NCBI GenBank assembly: GCA_035651755.1
Contig: DASRFA010000040.1
Span: 124,001-188,000, forward strand
Source: DASRFA01 sp035651755
GTDB taxonomy: Bacteria > Desulfobacterota > Binatia > UBA12015
Direction: 5' to 3'
Length of the DNA stretch: 64,000 bases
Made by a program: the position numbers and the translations under genes. How positions within the stretch are numbered: position 1 is the first letter of the stretch; each line of letters begins with the position of its first letter. Shown one piece after another: positions 8,043 through 16,814 of this stretch. The notes under the pieces are model-generated. The model was not told the DNA's origin. It made no database searches and saw only the letters and a list, made by a program, of their open reading frames with translations.

Positions 8043-8213
8043 CTAGGAGCCTGTCCGAGTAAGGCCATGGGGTTGCGAAGCGCGATGCATCCGCGATCGC
8101 TGCGTTGCCGAGCCCTCGACGTATCGCAGTGGAGACGCCTTCGGTCTCGGCGCCTTGCGCTCGCGGCGCCTCACGCTTCTCGCACCCATGCCCTTGCTCG
8201 GACGGACTCCTAG
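8043..8213. repeat. 171-bp imperfect palindrome (MITE/REP-like)
   Basis: The ends CTAGGAG...CTCCTAG are inverted copies. The outer 29 bases match the reverse complement of the other end at roughly 25 positions, and similarity continues inwards for about 60 bases per arm, so the element can fold into a long hairpin. It carries no ORF. It sits between two minus-strand genes, and its right end supplies the TAG stop codon of the glycosyltransferase gene (8210-8212). I saw no second copy in this window. A non-autonomous mobile element or repetitive extragenic palindrome is the likeliest reading. Confidence 0.6.
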
Positions 8214-8911
8214 CCCACGCCGAGCCGGAGGCGCCACGGCGTGAACATCGACCAGAAGACCTCGGCCTTCGAGATCTTCGAGATCCCGAACCGCCGGTCC
8301 GTGAACACGATCGGAACCTCGACGCCCGCCAGCCCCGCGCTCACGACCCGGAACTTGAGCTCGATCAGGAAGGAGTAGCCGCTCGTCCGGATCTGGGAGA
8401 GCGGGATCGCCGCCAGCGCTCGCCGCGTCAAGCACTGGAAGCCGCTCGTGCAATCGCGAAAGGGCATGCGGGTGATCACGCGGGCGTAGGAGTTCGCGAG
8501 CTGCGACAGGATGAGCCGCTTCAGGTCCCAGTTCACGACGCTGATTCCGTGCAGGTAGCGCGATCCGATCACGAGGTCGGCATGCGCGGCCGCGCCGACG
8601 AGCGCGGGCAGGTACGCCGGGTCGTGCGACCAGTCGCCGTCCATCGAGACGACGGCGTCGTAGCCCTCGTCGAGCGCGCGCTGGAACGCGTCGCGGTAGG
8701 CGCTCCCGAGGCCGAGCTTCGCGGGCCGGTGCAGGATCCGGAAGCGCGGCTCGCGGCGCGCGAGGTCGTCGCCGACCGCGCCGGTTCCGTCGGGCGAGCC
8801 GTCGTCGACGACGAGGTAGTCGGCCGCGACCGGCTGCGCCAGGACCGCCGCGCACAGGCTCTCCAGGTTGTCGCGCTCGTTGTAGGTGGGCGTGATGACG
8901 AGGACTCGCAT
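8210..8911 (-). CDS. Polyprenol-phosphate mannosyl/glycosyltransferase (GT2, DPM1-like)
   Basis: A 233-residue GT2 enzyme of the dolichol/polyprenol monophosphate mannose synthase type without a C-terminal membrane domain. Visible motifs are ITPTYNERDNLESL (residues 6-19), VVDDGSPDGT, and VSMDGDWSHDP, where MDGD provides the metal-binding acidic residues; then DCTSGFQCLTRRAL and a late FTDRRFGISKIS. It transfers a sugar from a GDP- or UDP-sugar to a polyprenyl phosphate at the inner leaflet, giving a donor for GT-C enzymes such as the YfhO-like proteins nearby. I used the ATG at 8911; the longer frame adds a low-complexity leader antisense to intergenic sequence. Its stop codon lies inside the terminal repeat of the palindromic element, so insertion there may have trimmed the original C-terminus slightly. 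Confidence 0.85.
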   Translation of the reverse strand: MRVLVITPTYNERDNLESLCAAVLAQPVAADYLVVDDGSPDGTGAVGDDLARREPRFRILHRPAKLGLGSAYRDAFQRALDEGYDAVVSMDGDWSHDPAYLPALVGAAAHADLVIGSRYLHGISVVNWDLKRLILSQLANSYARVITRMPFRDCTSGFQCLTRRALAAIPLSQIRTSGYSFLIELKFRVVSAGLAGVEVPIVFTDRRFGISKISKAEVFWSMFTPWRLRLGVG

Positions 8912-9002
8912 GGCGCGCCGCGGCGAGGGTCGCACATCGACCTCGGAGTCGCCAATTCGGGCTGGCCGGAGCCGCGACGGCGGTGCCGGGCGCGCGCCCG
9001 CG

Positions 9003-9596
9003 TCACGAAGCGGCGGCGACGGGCGGGCGCGGGCGCTGGCCGATCTCTCGGGCGGGTGCGCCGGCGACGATGGCGTAGGGCGTCGTGTCGCGCGTGACCA
9101 CCGAGCCGGCCGCGACGACGGTCCCGGTCGCGATGCGGACGCCGGGGAGCACGACCGCGTGCGCGCCGATCCAGACGTCGTCGCCGATCCAGACCGCATC
9201 CGGCTTGTGCCCCTGGTGGATCATCGGCAGGGAAGGGTCGCCGTCCCAGCGGTGCTGCGAGCTGTAGATCGTCGCGTAGTGGCCGATCATGACGTGATCG
9301 CCGATCGTGAGCCCGCCGCGACCGTAGAGGACCGCTCCGGCGCTCACGTGGAGGTTCTTCCCGGCGTCGATGCCGTAGCAGTGCTCGAAGTAGACGCCCT
9401 TGTAGATGAACGAGAAGCCGCCGAGCCGCGCGAAGAGCAGGCGGTAGAGGAGCCAGCGCAGCGAGAAGCCGAGGAAGCCGGGGATCGGGCGCACGAGCAT
9501 ACCGACGAAGTCCTCGGCCCACACGGTCGCCATCTGCCGGAGCGTCAGCGTGCGCAGGAAGTTCCGCACGAGCGCCGAGAGCCGCGTCTCAGCCAT
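9003..9596 (-). CDS. Hexapeptide-repeat acyltransferase (WbbJ/LbH family)
   Basis: A 197-residue left-handed beta-helix acyltransferase. An N-terminal amphipathic/hydrophobic segment (residues 25-60) is followed by hexapeptide coils of the form VSAGAVLYGRGG, IGDHVMIGHYATI and IGDDVWIGAHAVVLPGVRIATGTVVAAGSVV (quoted as short turns of one helix). SSQHRWDGD contains the expected active-site His. Such enzymes use acetyl-CoA or a similar donor to O-acetylate sugars of LPS or capsule. The gene overlaps the upstream methyltransferase gene by 8 bases and lies in a minus-strand surface-polysaccharide cluster with the GT2 enzyme. The start is at ATG 9596. The sugar acceptor is unknown. Confidence 0.85.
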   Translation of the reverse strand: MAETRLSALVRNFLRTLTLRQMATVWAEDFVGMLVRPIPGFLGFSLRWLLYRLLFARLGGFSFIYKGVYFEHCYGIDAGKNLHVSAGAVLYGRGGLTIGDHVMIGHYATIYSSQHRWDGDPSLPMIHQGHKPDAVWIGDDVWIGAHAVVLPGVRIATGTVVAAGSVVTRDTTPYAIVAGAPAREIGQRPRPPVAAAS

Positions 9597-10500
9597 CGCG
9601 CCGCGCGATCACGAGCATCTCGCCGACCGGAACGCGCAGCGTGCGCGACAGCCACGACTCGGGCAGTCGGCGCAGAGCGTGTCCCACGGCCGCGAGCGGC
9701 GGATAGAAGACCTCGATCTGGCGCGACACGTACGCGAGCGTGAGCGGCTTCGTCGCGCGCGCGACCCGCTCCACGCGGAAGCCGTGGCGCGCGAGGAAGC
9801 GGGCGATCGTGCGGCGATCGAAGTAGTGGAAGTGGTCGTTCGGCGCGTAGAAGTACCAGCGCTTTCCGAGGAAGCGCGCGGCCCCGCTCGCGACGTCGGG
9901 CAGCGTGAGCACGAGCGTGCCGCCCGGAATGAGCCAGCGGCGCGCGCGCTCCGGAAGGGCTGCAGGGTCGAGCAGGTGCTCGATCGTGTCGAACGCGGTC
10001 ACGGCGGCGAGCGGCGCCGGCGGATCCCACTCCTCGAGCCGCGCGCGCTCGACCGGGAGCCCGGCCGCGCGCGCCGCCGCGCTCGCCGCCTCCGAGAGCT
10101 CGATGCCGCGCGCGTCGTGGCCGGCGGCGCGCGCGGCCGCCACGAAAGCGCCGGTGGACGCGCCGACGTCGAGCCACGGTCCGCCCGGCATCGCGCCCGC
10201 GAGTGCGGCGAGACGCTCGCGCGCGATCAGCGCGCGGATGTCGTCGGCGGCGGCGAACACGGTGTACGGGCCTTCGGTGTAGGTCCACGCGTAGTGGCGC
10301 TCGAGCTCGTCGACGGTCGGCAGCGGCTCGAGCCAGACGAAGCCGCAGCCGGTGCAGCGCTGGAAGTCGCGGCCGCCCTTCCGGAAGAGGAGGCGCCGAT
10401 CGGCGCCGCCGCAGACGCGGCAGGGGGCGAGGAGGCTCGCGTCCGCTTCCGCGTTGCGGTCGCGCGGCCTTCCGCGCAGCGCCTCGGCGGCATCGGCCAT
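9589..10500 (-). CDS. SAM methyltransferase with N-terminal zinc ribbon
   Basis: A 303-residue protein. Residues about 25-55 contain a four-Cys zinc ribbon (CRVCGG and CTGCGFVW), followed by a class I methyltransferase domain with motif I WLDVGASTGAFV, then GIELSEAAS and AFDTIEHLLDP. This domain order is common in methyltransferases that modify sugars in O-antigen, capsule or secondary-metabolite clusters. The ATG at 10500 gives a normal family start; the longer frame continues antisense into the glycosyltransferase gene. It is divergent from a GT4 enzyme with a 145-bp gap and overlaps the hexapeptide acyltransferase by 8 bases, so it is probably the first gene of that minus-strand operon. 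The substrate is not determinable. Confidence 0.8.
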   Translation of the reverse strand: MADAAEALRGRPRDRNAEADASLLAPCRVCGGADRRLLFRKGGRDFQRCTGCGFVWLEPLPTVDELERHYAWTYTEGPYTVFAAADDIRALIARERLAALAGAMPGGPWLDVGASTGAFVAAARAAGHDARGIELSEAASAAARAAGLPVERARLEEWDPPAPLAAVTAFDTIEHLLDPAALPERARRWLIPGGTLVLTLPDVASGAARFLGKRWYFYAPNDHFHYFDRRTIARFLARHGFRVERVARATKPLTLAYVSRQIEVFYPPLAAVGHALRRLPESWLSRTLRVPVGEMLVIARRDG

Positions 10501-10645
10501 CCACGAATTCCTACCACAGCCACCGCGCTCCCACAGGCGAAGGCGAATTGGCGGTGAAGCAGAAGAGGCGATAGGACAGCACAGCCGGCGCGCTCGACGA
10601 CCGAAGCGGCGCGCCGCGGGCACCGACGACGGAGCGCCAACCCGC

Positions 10646-11866
10646 GTGGCCGAGCCGCAAGAGACCGCCGCCCCGGCGCCGCCGGCCTGGCCGGACGAGC
10701 GCTCGGTGTGGTTCGACGCGCGCGGTCTCCAGCGCGGCTTCAAGGAGCACGCCGGCCGCGGGATCGGGACGTACGTCGCGTGCCTGGCGCTCGCGCTCGA
10801 CGGCGAGGCCGCGGAGGGACGCGTTCGCCTGCTCGTCGAGCGCGGCTCCGAGCTGATCGCGAGCGTGCCCGCGTCGCGCCTGCTCGCGGCGCCGTCCGGG
10901 CTTCCCGGGTCCGGCCGGCTCGCGACCCAGCTGCGCCAGCACGCCGTGCTGGCCGCGTGGATCTCGGCGCGCGAGCCGGCGGCGGTGCACTTCGCGGCGC
11001 AGACGGATGCGCCGGCGTGGGTCGGCGTGCCGTCGCTCGTGACCGTGCACGACGTCTTCCTGCACCGCCTGCCGCGCGAGCCGGGAGCGCGCCCGCCGTT
11101 CCGCTTTCGCGTGGCGCGCGCTCTCGAGCGTCTCGCGATCCGGCGCGCCGCGCGGCTCGTGGTACCGTCGCGCGTGACGGCGCACGAGCTGGCGGAGACG
11201 CTCGGCGTCCCGGCGGCGAAGATCGCCGTCATCCCGTACGCGGCGCGCGCGGGCTTCGACCCGGCACCGGTGGAGTCCGACGCCGCCGTCCGCTCGCGGC
11301 TCCGCCTGCCGGAGCGCTACCTGCTCCATCCGGGCGGCGCCGACGCGCGGAAGCGGCTGCCCGAGCTCGTCGCCGCGTTCGACGCCGTCGCGCGCGACGA
11401 CGCCGGCCTCCATCTCGTCCTGGCGGGCCCGGTCGCGACCGGCACGGGCGCGCCCCCGGTGCTGTCGGCGATCGCGTCGGCGCGCGCGCGCGACCGGATC
11501 GCGCTCCCGGGCGTGCTCGACGATCGCGACATGCCGGCCGTCTACCGCGGCGCGCTCGCCGTCGTGCTCGCGACGCGGCACGAGGGCTTCGGCTTCCCGG
11601 TCGTCGAGGCGTTCGCGAGCGGCGTGCCCGTGGTCGCGACCGCGGCGCCCGCGATCGCGGAGATCGCTTCGGATGCGGCGCGTCTCGTCCCGGTCGATCG
11701 CACCGACGCGCTCGCCGACGCGATCCGCGACGTCCTTCGCGACCCCGCTCTCGCGGCCGAGCTGCGCGCGCGCGGCCTTCGGCGAGCGGCGCAGCACCGC
11801 TGGAGCGTCGCGGCTTCCGAGACGCTCCAGATCTACGAGGAGATCACGGGCCGACCGCTCCGCTGA
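10646..11866 (+). CDS. Glycosyltransferase family 4 (group 1)
   Basis: A 406-residue GT-B glycosyltransferase. The C-terminal Rossmann half shows the GT4 pattern YLLHPGGADARKRLPEL, LPGVLDDRDMPAVYRGA and the nucleotide-sugar-binding EX7E region HEGFGFPVVEAFASG. The N-terminal half contains a conserved GIGTYV loop (acceptor side). It is a cytosolic, membrane-associated enzyme that would add a sugar to a lipid- or sugar-linked acceptor. The start is uncertain: a GTG at 10646 gives a short Pro/Ala-rich leader before the conserved VWFDARGLQ strand, and a GTG at that strand is also possible. It is divergent from the methyltransferase and upstream of an ABC exporter, in keeping with a surface-glycan cluster. 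Confidence 0.85.
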   Translation: MAEPQETAAPAPPAWPDERSVWFDARGLQRGFKEHAGRGIGTYVACLALALDGEAAEGRVRLLVERGSELIASVPASRLLAAPSGLPGSGRLATQLRQHAVLAAWISAREPAAVHFAAQTDAPAWVGVPSLVTVHDVFLHRLPREPGARPPFRFRVARALERLAIRRAARLVVPSRVTAHELAETLGVPAAKIAVIPYAARAGFDPAPVESDAAVRSRLRLPERYLLHPGGADARKRLPELVAAFDAVARDDAGLHLVLAGPVATGTGAPPVLSAIASARARDRIALPGVLDDRDMPAVYRGALAVVLATRHEGFGFPVVEAFASGVPVVATAAPAIAEIASDAARLVPVDRTDALADAIRDVLRDPALAAELRARGLRRAAQHRWSVAASETLQIYEEITGRPLR

Positions 11867-11954
11867 CGGACGCGCGAGTCGCGCCGCGATCGCGCGCCGG
11901 CGCACCGACGTTGGTCTGGCCGGGCGCGTGCGCTACGACGATCGATACGCCCGC

Positions 11955-13754
11955 ATGCGCCGCCTCTGGACCTACCTCGTTCGCTACCGCGCCCGCGCCA
12001 TCGCCGGATGCCTCTGCATCGTCGCGACGGCGTCGCTCGCGATGGCGATCCCCAGCCTGCTGAAGCACGCCGTCGACTCGATCGACCCGGCGCGCGCCGG
12101 CGGCGGCCTCCGGAGCGCCGGCTTCTACGCCGGCCTCGTGATCGCGATCGCGCTCGTACAGGCCGTGGTCCGGACGTTCTCGCGCTTCCTGATCTTCAAC
12201 GTCGGCCGCGACATCGAGTACGATCTCCGGAACGACCTCTTCGCGCACCTCGAGCACCTGCCGGCGCAGTTCTACCTCACGCGCCCGACCGGCGACCTCA
12301 TGTCGCGCCTCGTGAACGACATCGGCGCCGTCCGCATGATGCTCGGGCCCGGGATCCTGAACCTGCTGAACACGCCCGTCTACTACCTCTACGCGGTCAC
12401 GATCATGGCCTCGATCGATCCGTGGCTGACGGTCGCGGCGCTGCTGCCGTACCCGATCATGCTGCTGGTCGTGAAGCGCTACAGCCGGCGGCTGATGGAG
12501 GGGACGCTGCGGGTGCAGGAGGGGCTCGCCGACATGAGCTCCCGCATCCAGGAGAACGTGAGCGGCATCCAGGTCGTGAAGGCGTACGCGCGCGAGGACA
12601 TTGAGGTCCGCGAGTTCTCCGAGATGAACGCGCGCTTCCGGCGCGCCAGCCTGGAGCTCGGTCGCGTGCGCGGGATGCTGGCTCCGGTCTTCCGCTCGGT
12701 GAGCGCGCTCGGGATTCTGGTCGTGCTCTGGTACGGCGGTGCGCGCGTCGCGACCGGGAAGCTCACGATCGGCGACCTGGTCGCGTTCATCGGCTACCTC
12801 CACCTGCTCGCGTGGCCCACGATGGCGCTCGGCTGGATGCTGTCGATCGTGCAGCGCGGGCGCGCCGCGCTCCGCCGCCTCGACGAGATCTTCGCCGCGG
12901 AGGCCGAGATCGCGGATCCGGCGCGCGTCGACGGCGAGCCGGCGCTCGCCGCCGTCGGGCGCGGCGAGATCGAGCTCGCCGGCGTGTCGTTCGCGTATCC
13001 CTCCGCGCCGACGCGGCCGGTGCTGCGCGACGTCGACGTCCGGATCCCGGCGGGCGCGACGGTTGCGATCGTCGGGCGCGCCGGCTCGGGCAAGACGTCG
13101 CTCCTCCGCCTCCTGCCCCGGCTCTTCGACCCGACCGAGGGCGTCGTCCGGATCGACGGCCGCGACGTGCGCGACATCCCGCTCGAGATGCTCCGCCGCG
13201 CCATCGCGTTCGTGCCGCAGGACCCGTTCCTCTTCTCGACGTCGCTCCGCGCCAACATCGCGTTCGCGCGCCCCGAGGCGGCCGGCAACGGGGCGATCGT
13301 CGGCGCCGGCGACGGCGCGGCGAGCGAGCCGGTGCGGCGCGCCGCCGAGTGGGCGGCGGTCGCCGCGGACATCGACGACTTCCCGCGCCGCTACGGCACG
13401 ATGGTCGGCGAGCGCGGCATCACGCTCTCGGGCGGGCAGAAGCAGCGCGTGACGCTCGCGCGCGCGCTCCTCGTCGACGACGCCCCGATCCTGATCCTCG
13501 ACGACGCGCTCTCGAGCGTCGACACGCAGACCGAGAAGCAGATCCTCGAGGCGCTCGAGGAGCGGCGGCGCGGGCGCACGTGCCTGATCGTCGCGCATCG
13601 GCTGTCGACGGTGCAGGACGCCGATCTCATCCTGGTCCTGGACGGCGGGCGGATCGTCGAGCGCGGCGACCACGACTCGCTCCTGCGCGCCGGCGGGCTC
13701 TACGCCGAGCTCTTCCAGCGCCAGCAGATCAGCGAGGAGCTGGAGGCGATCTGA
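11955..13754 (+). CDS. ABC exporter half-transporter, MdlA-like (degenerate catalytic site)
   Basis: A 599-residue half-transporter: six hydrophobic helices (residues about 15-310) and a C-terminal ATPase. The nucleotide-binding domain has Walker A GRAGSGKTS, a canonical signature LSGGQKQR, Walker B ILILDD and an H-loop VAHRLS. The residue after the Walker B Asp is Asp instead of the catalytic Glu (LDDALSSVD), as in E. coli MdlA and other degenerate subunits of heterodimeric exporters. Its partner is the next gene, whose signature is altered instead. The ATG at 11955 fits the family; a GTG at 11928 would add nine residues. Substrate unknown: lipid, glycan or drug. It follows glycosyltransferases but the spacing gives no proof of a shared pathway. 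Confidence 0.85.
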   Translation: MRRLWTYLVRYRARAIAGCLCIVATASLAMAIPSLLKHAVDSIDPARAGGGLRSAGFYAGLVIAIALVQAVVRTFSRFLIFNVGRDIEYDLRNDLFAHLEHLPAQFYLTRPTGDLMSRLVNDIGAVRMMLGPGILNLLNTPVYYLYAVTIMASIDPWLTVAALLPYPIMLLVVKRYSRRLMEGTLRVQEGLADMSSRIQENVSGIQVVKAYAREDIEVREFSEMNARFRRASLELGRVRGMLAPVFRSVSALGILVVLWYGGARVATGKLTIGDLVAFIGYLHLLAWPTMALGWMLSIVQRGRAALRRLDEIFAAEAEIADPARVDGEPALAAVGRGEIELAGVSFAYPSAPTRPVLRDVDVRIPAGATVAIVGRAGSGKTSLLRLLPRLFDPTEGVVRIDGRDVRDIPLEMLRRAIAFVPQDPFLFSTSLRANIAFARPEAAGNGAIVGAGDGAASEPVRRAAEWAAVAADIDDFPRRYGTMVGERGITLSGGQKQRVTLARALLVDDAPILILDDALSSVDTQTEKQILEALEERRRGRTCLIVAHRLSTVQDADLILVLDGGRIVERGDHDSLLRAGGLYAELFQRQQISEELEAI

Positions 13755-15613
13755 CCCGGAGCGCTCCAGACACGCGCGCGCAGGCGGCGGAGAGCGGCGG
13801 CATCCACGCCGAGGCCGAGCTCGAGCGCGCCTACGACGCCGAGATCATCCGCCGGCTGTGGGCGTTCATCCGCCCCTATCGCGCGACCTTCTGGCTGTCG
13901 TCGGCGATCCTTCCGCTCACGTCGGCGCTGATGCTGGTGCAGCCGTATCTCCTGAAGCTCGCGATCGACCGCTACGTCGACAAGGGCGACGTCGCCGGGC
14001 TCGCGCGGATCGCCGGGTTCTTCTGCCTCGCGGTGATCGGCGAGTTCCTGGCGCTGTACTGGCAGTACTACTTGACGATGGTCGTCGCGCAGAACAGCCT
14101 CGCCGACCTCCGCCTCGCGCTCTTCGAGCACCTCGAGCGGCTGCCGCAGTCGTTCTTCGACCGGAACCCGGTCGGGCGGCTCGTCACCCGCCTGACGACC
14201 GACGTCGATGTGCTGAACGAGATGTTCGCGACCGGCTCGATGACGATCTTCATGGACGCGCTGACGCTCGTCGGCATCGTCGCCGTCATGCTGTGGATCG
14301 ACTGGCGGCTCGCGCTCGTCACGCTCTCCGTCGTCCCGATCCTCCTGATCGCGATCGACTTCTTCCGCCGGCGCGCGCGCGTCACCTACCGCCTGATCCG
14401 GGAGCGCATCGCCCGCATCAACAGCTTCCTCCAGGAGGCGATCTCCGGGATGTCGGTGATCCAGGTCTTCGCGCACGAGCGCGCGACCTACGCCGAGTTC
14501 GAGGAGCTGAACCGCGCGCACCGCGACGCGTACCACCTCTCGAACGTCTACGAGGCCGCGCTCTTCTCGATCGTCGAGATGGTGAGCTCGATCTCGATGG
14601 CGGCGGTGGTCTGGTACGCGTCCGGGCGGATCATGGCCGGCGCCATCGCGTTCGGAACGCTGGTCGCATTCATCGAGTACATCCAGAAGTTCTTCATCCC
14701 GATCCGCGACTTCTCCTCGAAGTACGCGGTGCTGCAGTCCGCGATGACGGCCGGCGAGCGGATCTTCCAGCTCCTCGACACGCCGGCCGAGCCGGCGCCG
14801 CGCGCGCTCCCGCAGGTGCCCGCACGGGGCTCGCCCGAGCGCGGCTCCGTCCACTTCGACGAGGTCTGGTTCGCGTACAAGCGCGAGGAGTGGGTGCTGC
14901 GCGACGTCTCGCTCGCCGTGCGGCCCGGCGAGACGATCGCGATCGTCGGCGCGACCGGCTCGGGCAAGACGACGCTCACGAAGCTCCTGAACCGCTCGTT
15001 CGACGTGGCGCGCGGCGCGGTCCGGGTCTCGGGGATCGACGTGCGGGACTGGGACGTGACGGCGCTGCGGCGCGAGGTCGGGGTCGTGCTGCAGGATGCG
15101 TTCCTCTTCACCGGGACGGTCGGAAGCAACGTCGCGCTCGGCAACGCCGACGTGCCGCGCGAGCGGCTCGAGCAGGTCGTGGCCGCCGCGAACCTGTCGG
15201 AGCTGGTCGCTTCCCTGCCGCGCGGATTCGACGAGCCGATCCGCGAGCGCGGCAGCAACCTCTCCTCGGGACAGCGCCAGCTGCTCGCGATCGCGCGCGC
15301 TCTCGCCTACGACCCGGGCATCCTCGTGCTCGACGAGGCGACCTCGAGCGTCGACGCGGAGAGCGAGCGCCTCATCCAGGAGGCGCTCGAGCGGCTCCTC
15401 GCCGGCCGGACGGCGATCGTGATCGCGCACCGCCTCTCCACGATCGAGCGTGCCGATCGCATCGTGGTCCTGCACAAGGGGGAGGTCCGCGAGGTCGGCA
15501 CGCACGCCGAGCTCCTCGCCCTCGGGCGGATCTACGCGCGGCTCTACGCGCTGCAGTACGCCGGTCCGCGCGAGGGGCGGCCGGCCGCGGGCACCGGCGA
15601 GCCGACGGCTTGA
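13751..15613 (+). CDS. ABC exporter half-transporter, MdlB-like
   Basis: A 620-residue half-transporter with six helices and an ATPase carrying Walker A GATGSGKTT, an altered signature LSSGQRQL, Walker B ILVLDEATSS with the catalytic Glu, and an IAHRLS H-loop. The altered signature here and the missing Glu in the preceding gene together make one degenerate and one active ATP site, the MdlAB/TM287-288 arrangement. No ATG, GTG or TTG lies in frame between the previous stop and transmembrane helix 2, so translation most plausibly begins at CTG 13751, which overlaps the upstream TGA (CTGA) and has GGAGG four bases before it. The same CTGA junction occurs at 44256-44259 in this window. Confidence 0.85.
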   Translation: MTRSAPDTRAQAAESGGIHAEAELERAYDAEIIRRLWAFIRPYRATFWLSSAILPLTSALMLVQPYLLKLAIDRYVDKGDVAGLARIAGFFCLAVIGEFLALYWQYYLTMVVAQNSLADLRLALFEHLERLPQSFFDRNPVGRLVTRLTTDVDVLNEMFATGSMTIFMDALTLVGIVAVMLWIDWRLALVTLSVVPILLIAIDFFRRRARVTYRLIRERIARINSFLQEAISGMSVIQVFAHERATYAEFEELNRAHRDAYHLSNVYEAALFSIVEMVSSISMAAVVWYASGRIMAGAIAFGTLVAFIEYIQKFFIPIRDFSSKYAVLQSAMTAGERIFQLLDTPAEPAPRALPQVPARGSPERGSVHFDEVWFAYKREEWVLRDVSLAVRPGETIAIVGATGSGKTTLTKLLNRSFDVARGAVRVSGIDVRDWDVTALRREVGVVLQDAFLFTGTVGSNVALGNADVPRERLEQVVAAANLSELVASLPRGFDEPIRERGSNLSSGQRQLLAIARALAYDPGILVLDEATSSVDAESERLIQEALERLLAGRTAIVIAHRLSTIERADRIVVLHKGEVREVGTHAELLALGRIYARLYALQYAGPREGRPAAGTGEPTA

Positions 15614-15642
15614 CGGGCGCCCGGCGCTCGATTCCCCCCGGC

Positions 15643-16722
15643 ATGCTTCGTGCCTCGCGCATCTCGCTCGCGCTCGCAGTCCTCGGCCTCGCGTCGCTCG
15701 TCGGCTGCGGCGGCTGCTCGCCCGCGTACGTCGCCCGCTCGGCGTACGAGGAGGCGCGCATCCTGTGGCGGCGCGAGCCGATCGCCGACGTGCTCGCGCG
15801 GCCCGATGTCGATCCCGACACGCGGAAGAAGCTCGAGACGCTGGTCGCGGCGCGCGCCTTCGCGCGCGACCAGCTCGGCCTCGACGTGGACGGCGCGTAC
15901 GCGACCTACTCGAACGTCTCCGAAGGCGCGCTTCTCCAGGTCGTGTCGGCGTGCGAGCGGCTCCGCCTCCGGCCCTACACGTGGTGGTTCCCGATCATCG
16001 GCAGCGTCACCTACAAGGGCTACTTCTCGGAGGACGACGCGAAGGCGGAAGCGCGCCGCCTCGAGGAGGCGGGCTACGACACGTACGTCCGCCCGTCGCT
16101 CGCGTTCAGCACGCTCGGCTGGTTCGACGATCCCGTCCTCTCGAGCTGGCTCGTCGCCGATCGCGCGCGACTGGTCGAGCTCGTCATTCACGAGCTGCTC
16201 CACCGCACGACGTACCTCGCGGGCGAGACGGCCTTCAACGAGTCCTTCGCGAACTTCGTGGGCAATCGCGGCGCGATCGCATTCTTCACCGCGACCGAGG
16301 GCGAAGACGCGGCCGAGACGGAGGAGGCGCGGGCGACCTGGGCGGCCGAGCTGAAATCCTCCGATCACCTGATGCGCGCGATCGCCGAGCTGCGCGCGCT
16401 GTACGCGGCCGTCGCGCGCGAGCGCCGTCCGCTCGGGGTCGCGCTCGAGCAGCGCGATGCGATCTTCGCGCAGCTCGGGGATCCCAAGCGCATCAACAAC
16501 GCCGTCATCCTCGCGCTCGCCGCCTACGAGGACCGGCTCGCGTGGTTCGAGGACGCGGCCGCGCGGAGCGACGACCTCCGCTCCGCGATCGCGCTCGTCC
16601 GCACGCGCTCCGAAGCCGACCGCGAACACCCGTGGCGCGCGCTCGCGCTGCTCGCCGGCCGGCCCGCGCCGGCCGAAGACGGCTCCGCGAGCGATCCCGG
16701 CAAGGACGCGCCCGGCGCTTGA
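15643..16722 (+). CDS. Putative zinc aminopeptidase lipoprotein (Aminopep, PF10023-like)
   Basis: A 359-residue predicted lipoprotein: hydrophobic signal with lipobox LVGC (Cys22), then a mature domain matching the COG4324 predicted aminopeptidase family. The zinc site is VIHELLHRTTY near residue 185 (HExxH), followed 18-20 residues later by NESFANFVG, which provides the third ligand and gluzincin Glu. The segment SDHLMRAIAELRALYA and the later KRINNAVILALAAYE are also typical of this family. It is expected on the periplasmic face of a membrane; the natural substrate is unknown. It lies 29 bp after the ABC exporter gene, so co-transcription is likely. The run of 50 C-terminal residues is Ala/Pro/Asp-rich and probably disordered. 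Confidence 0.85.
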   Translation: MLRASRISLALAVLGLASLVGCGGCSPAYVARSAYEEARILWRREPIADVLARPDVDPDTRKKLETLVAARAFARDQLGLDVDGAYATYSNVSEGALLQVVSACERLRLRPYTWWFPIIGSVTYKGYFSEDDAKAEARRLEEAGYDTYVRPSLAFSTLGWFDDPVLSSWLVADRARLVELVIHELLHRTTYLAGETAFNESFANFVGNRGAIAFFTATEGEDAAETEEARATWAAELKSSDHLMRAIAELRALYAAVARERRPLGVALEQRDAIFAQLGDPKRINNAVILALAAYEDRLAWFEDAAARSDDLRSAIALVRTRSEADREHPWRALALLAGRPAPAEDGSASDPGKDAPGA

Positions 16723-16736
16723 CGACCGGACCCCGA

Positions 16737-16804
16737 CCCCGCGCCTCCCGCAGGGAGTGGGGCCTTCGGCTTTGCCGAACGGGGCGAGGGAAGCGTCTCC
16801 CTCG
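16737..16804. terminator. Two hairpins between convergent genes
   Basis: The 92-bp gap between the aminopeptidase and the sigma-54 activator, which converge here, holds two stem-loops: CTCCC/GGGAG (16745-16749 with 16753-16757, extended by an outer CCCC/GGGG) and CGAGGGA/TCCCTCG (16785-16791 with 16798-16804). Neither has a long T-run, but the position suits bidirectional termination. Confidence 0.5.
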
Positions 16805-16814
16805 TTGAGATACC

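Noticed and set aside
8043..8855. 270-codon minus-strand ORF starting in the palindromic repeat
   Set aside because: It is a frame-shifted shadow of the glycosyltransferase gene and is not homologous to anything I recognise.
11844..15505. Long antisense ORFs (about 600 codons each) opposite the two ABC transporter genes
   Set aside because: They mirror the sense genes, contain Arg/Asp/Glu-rich low-complexity text with no domain, and arise from the third-position GC bias of the sense strand.
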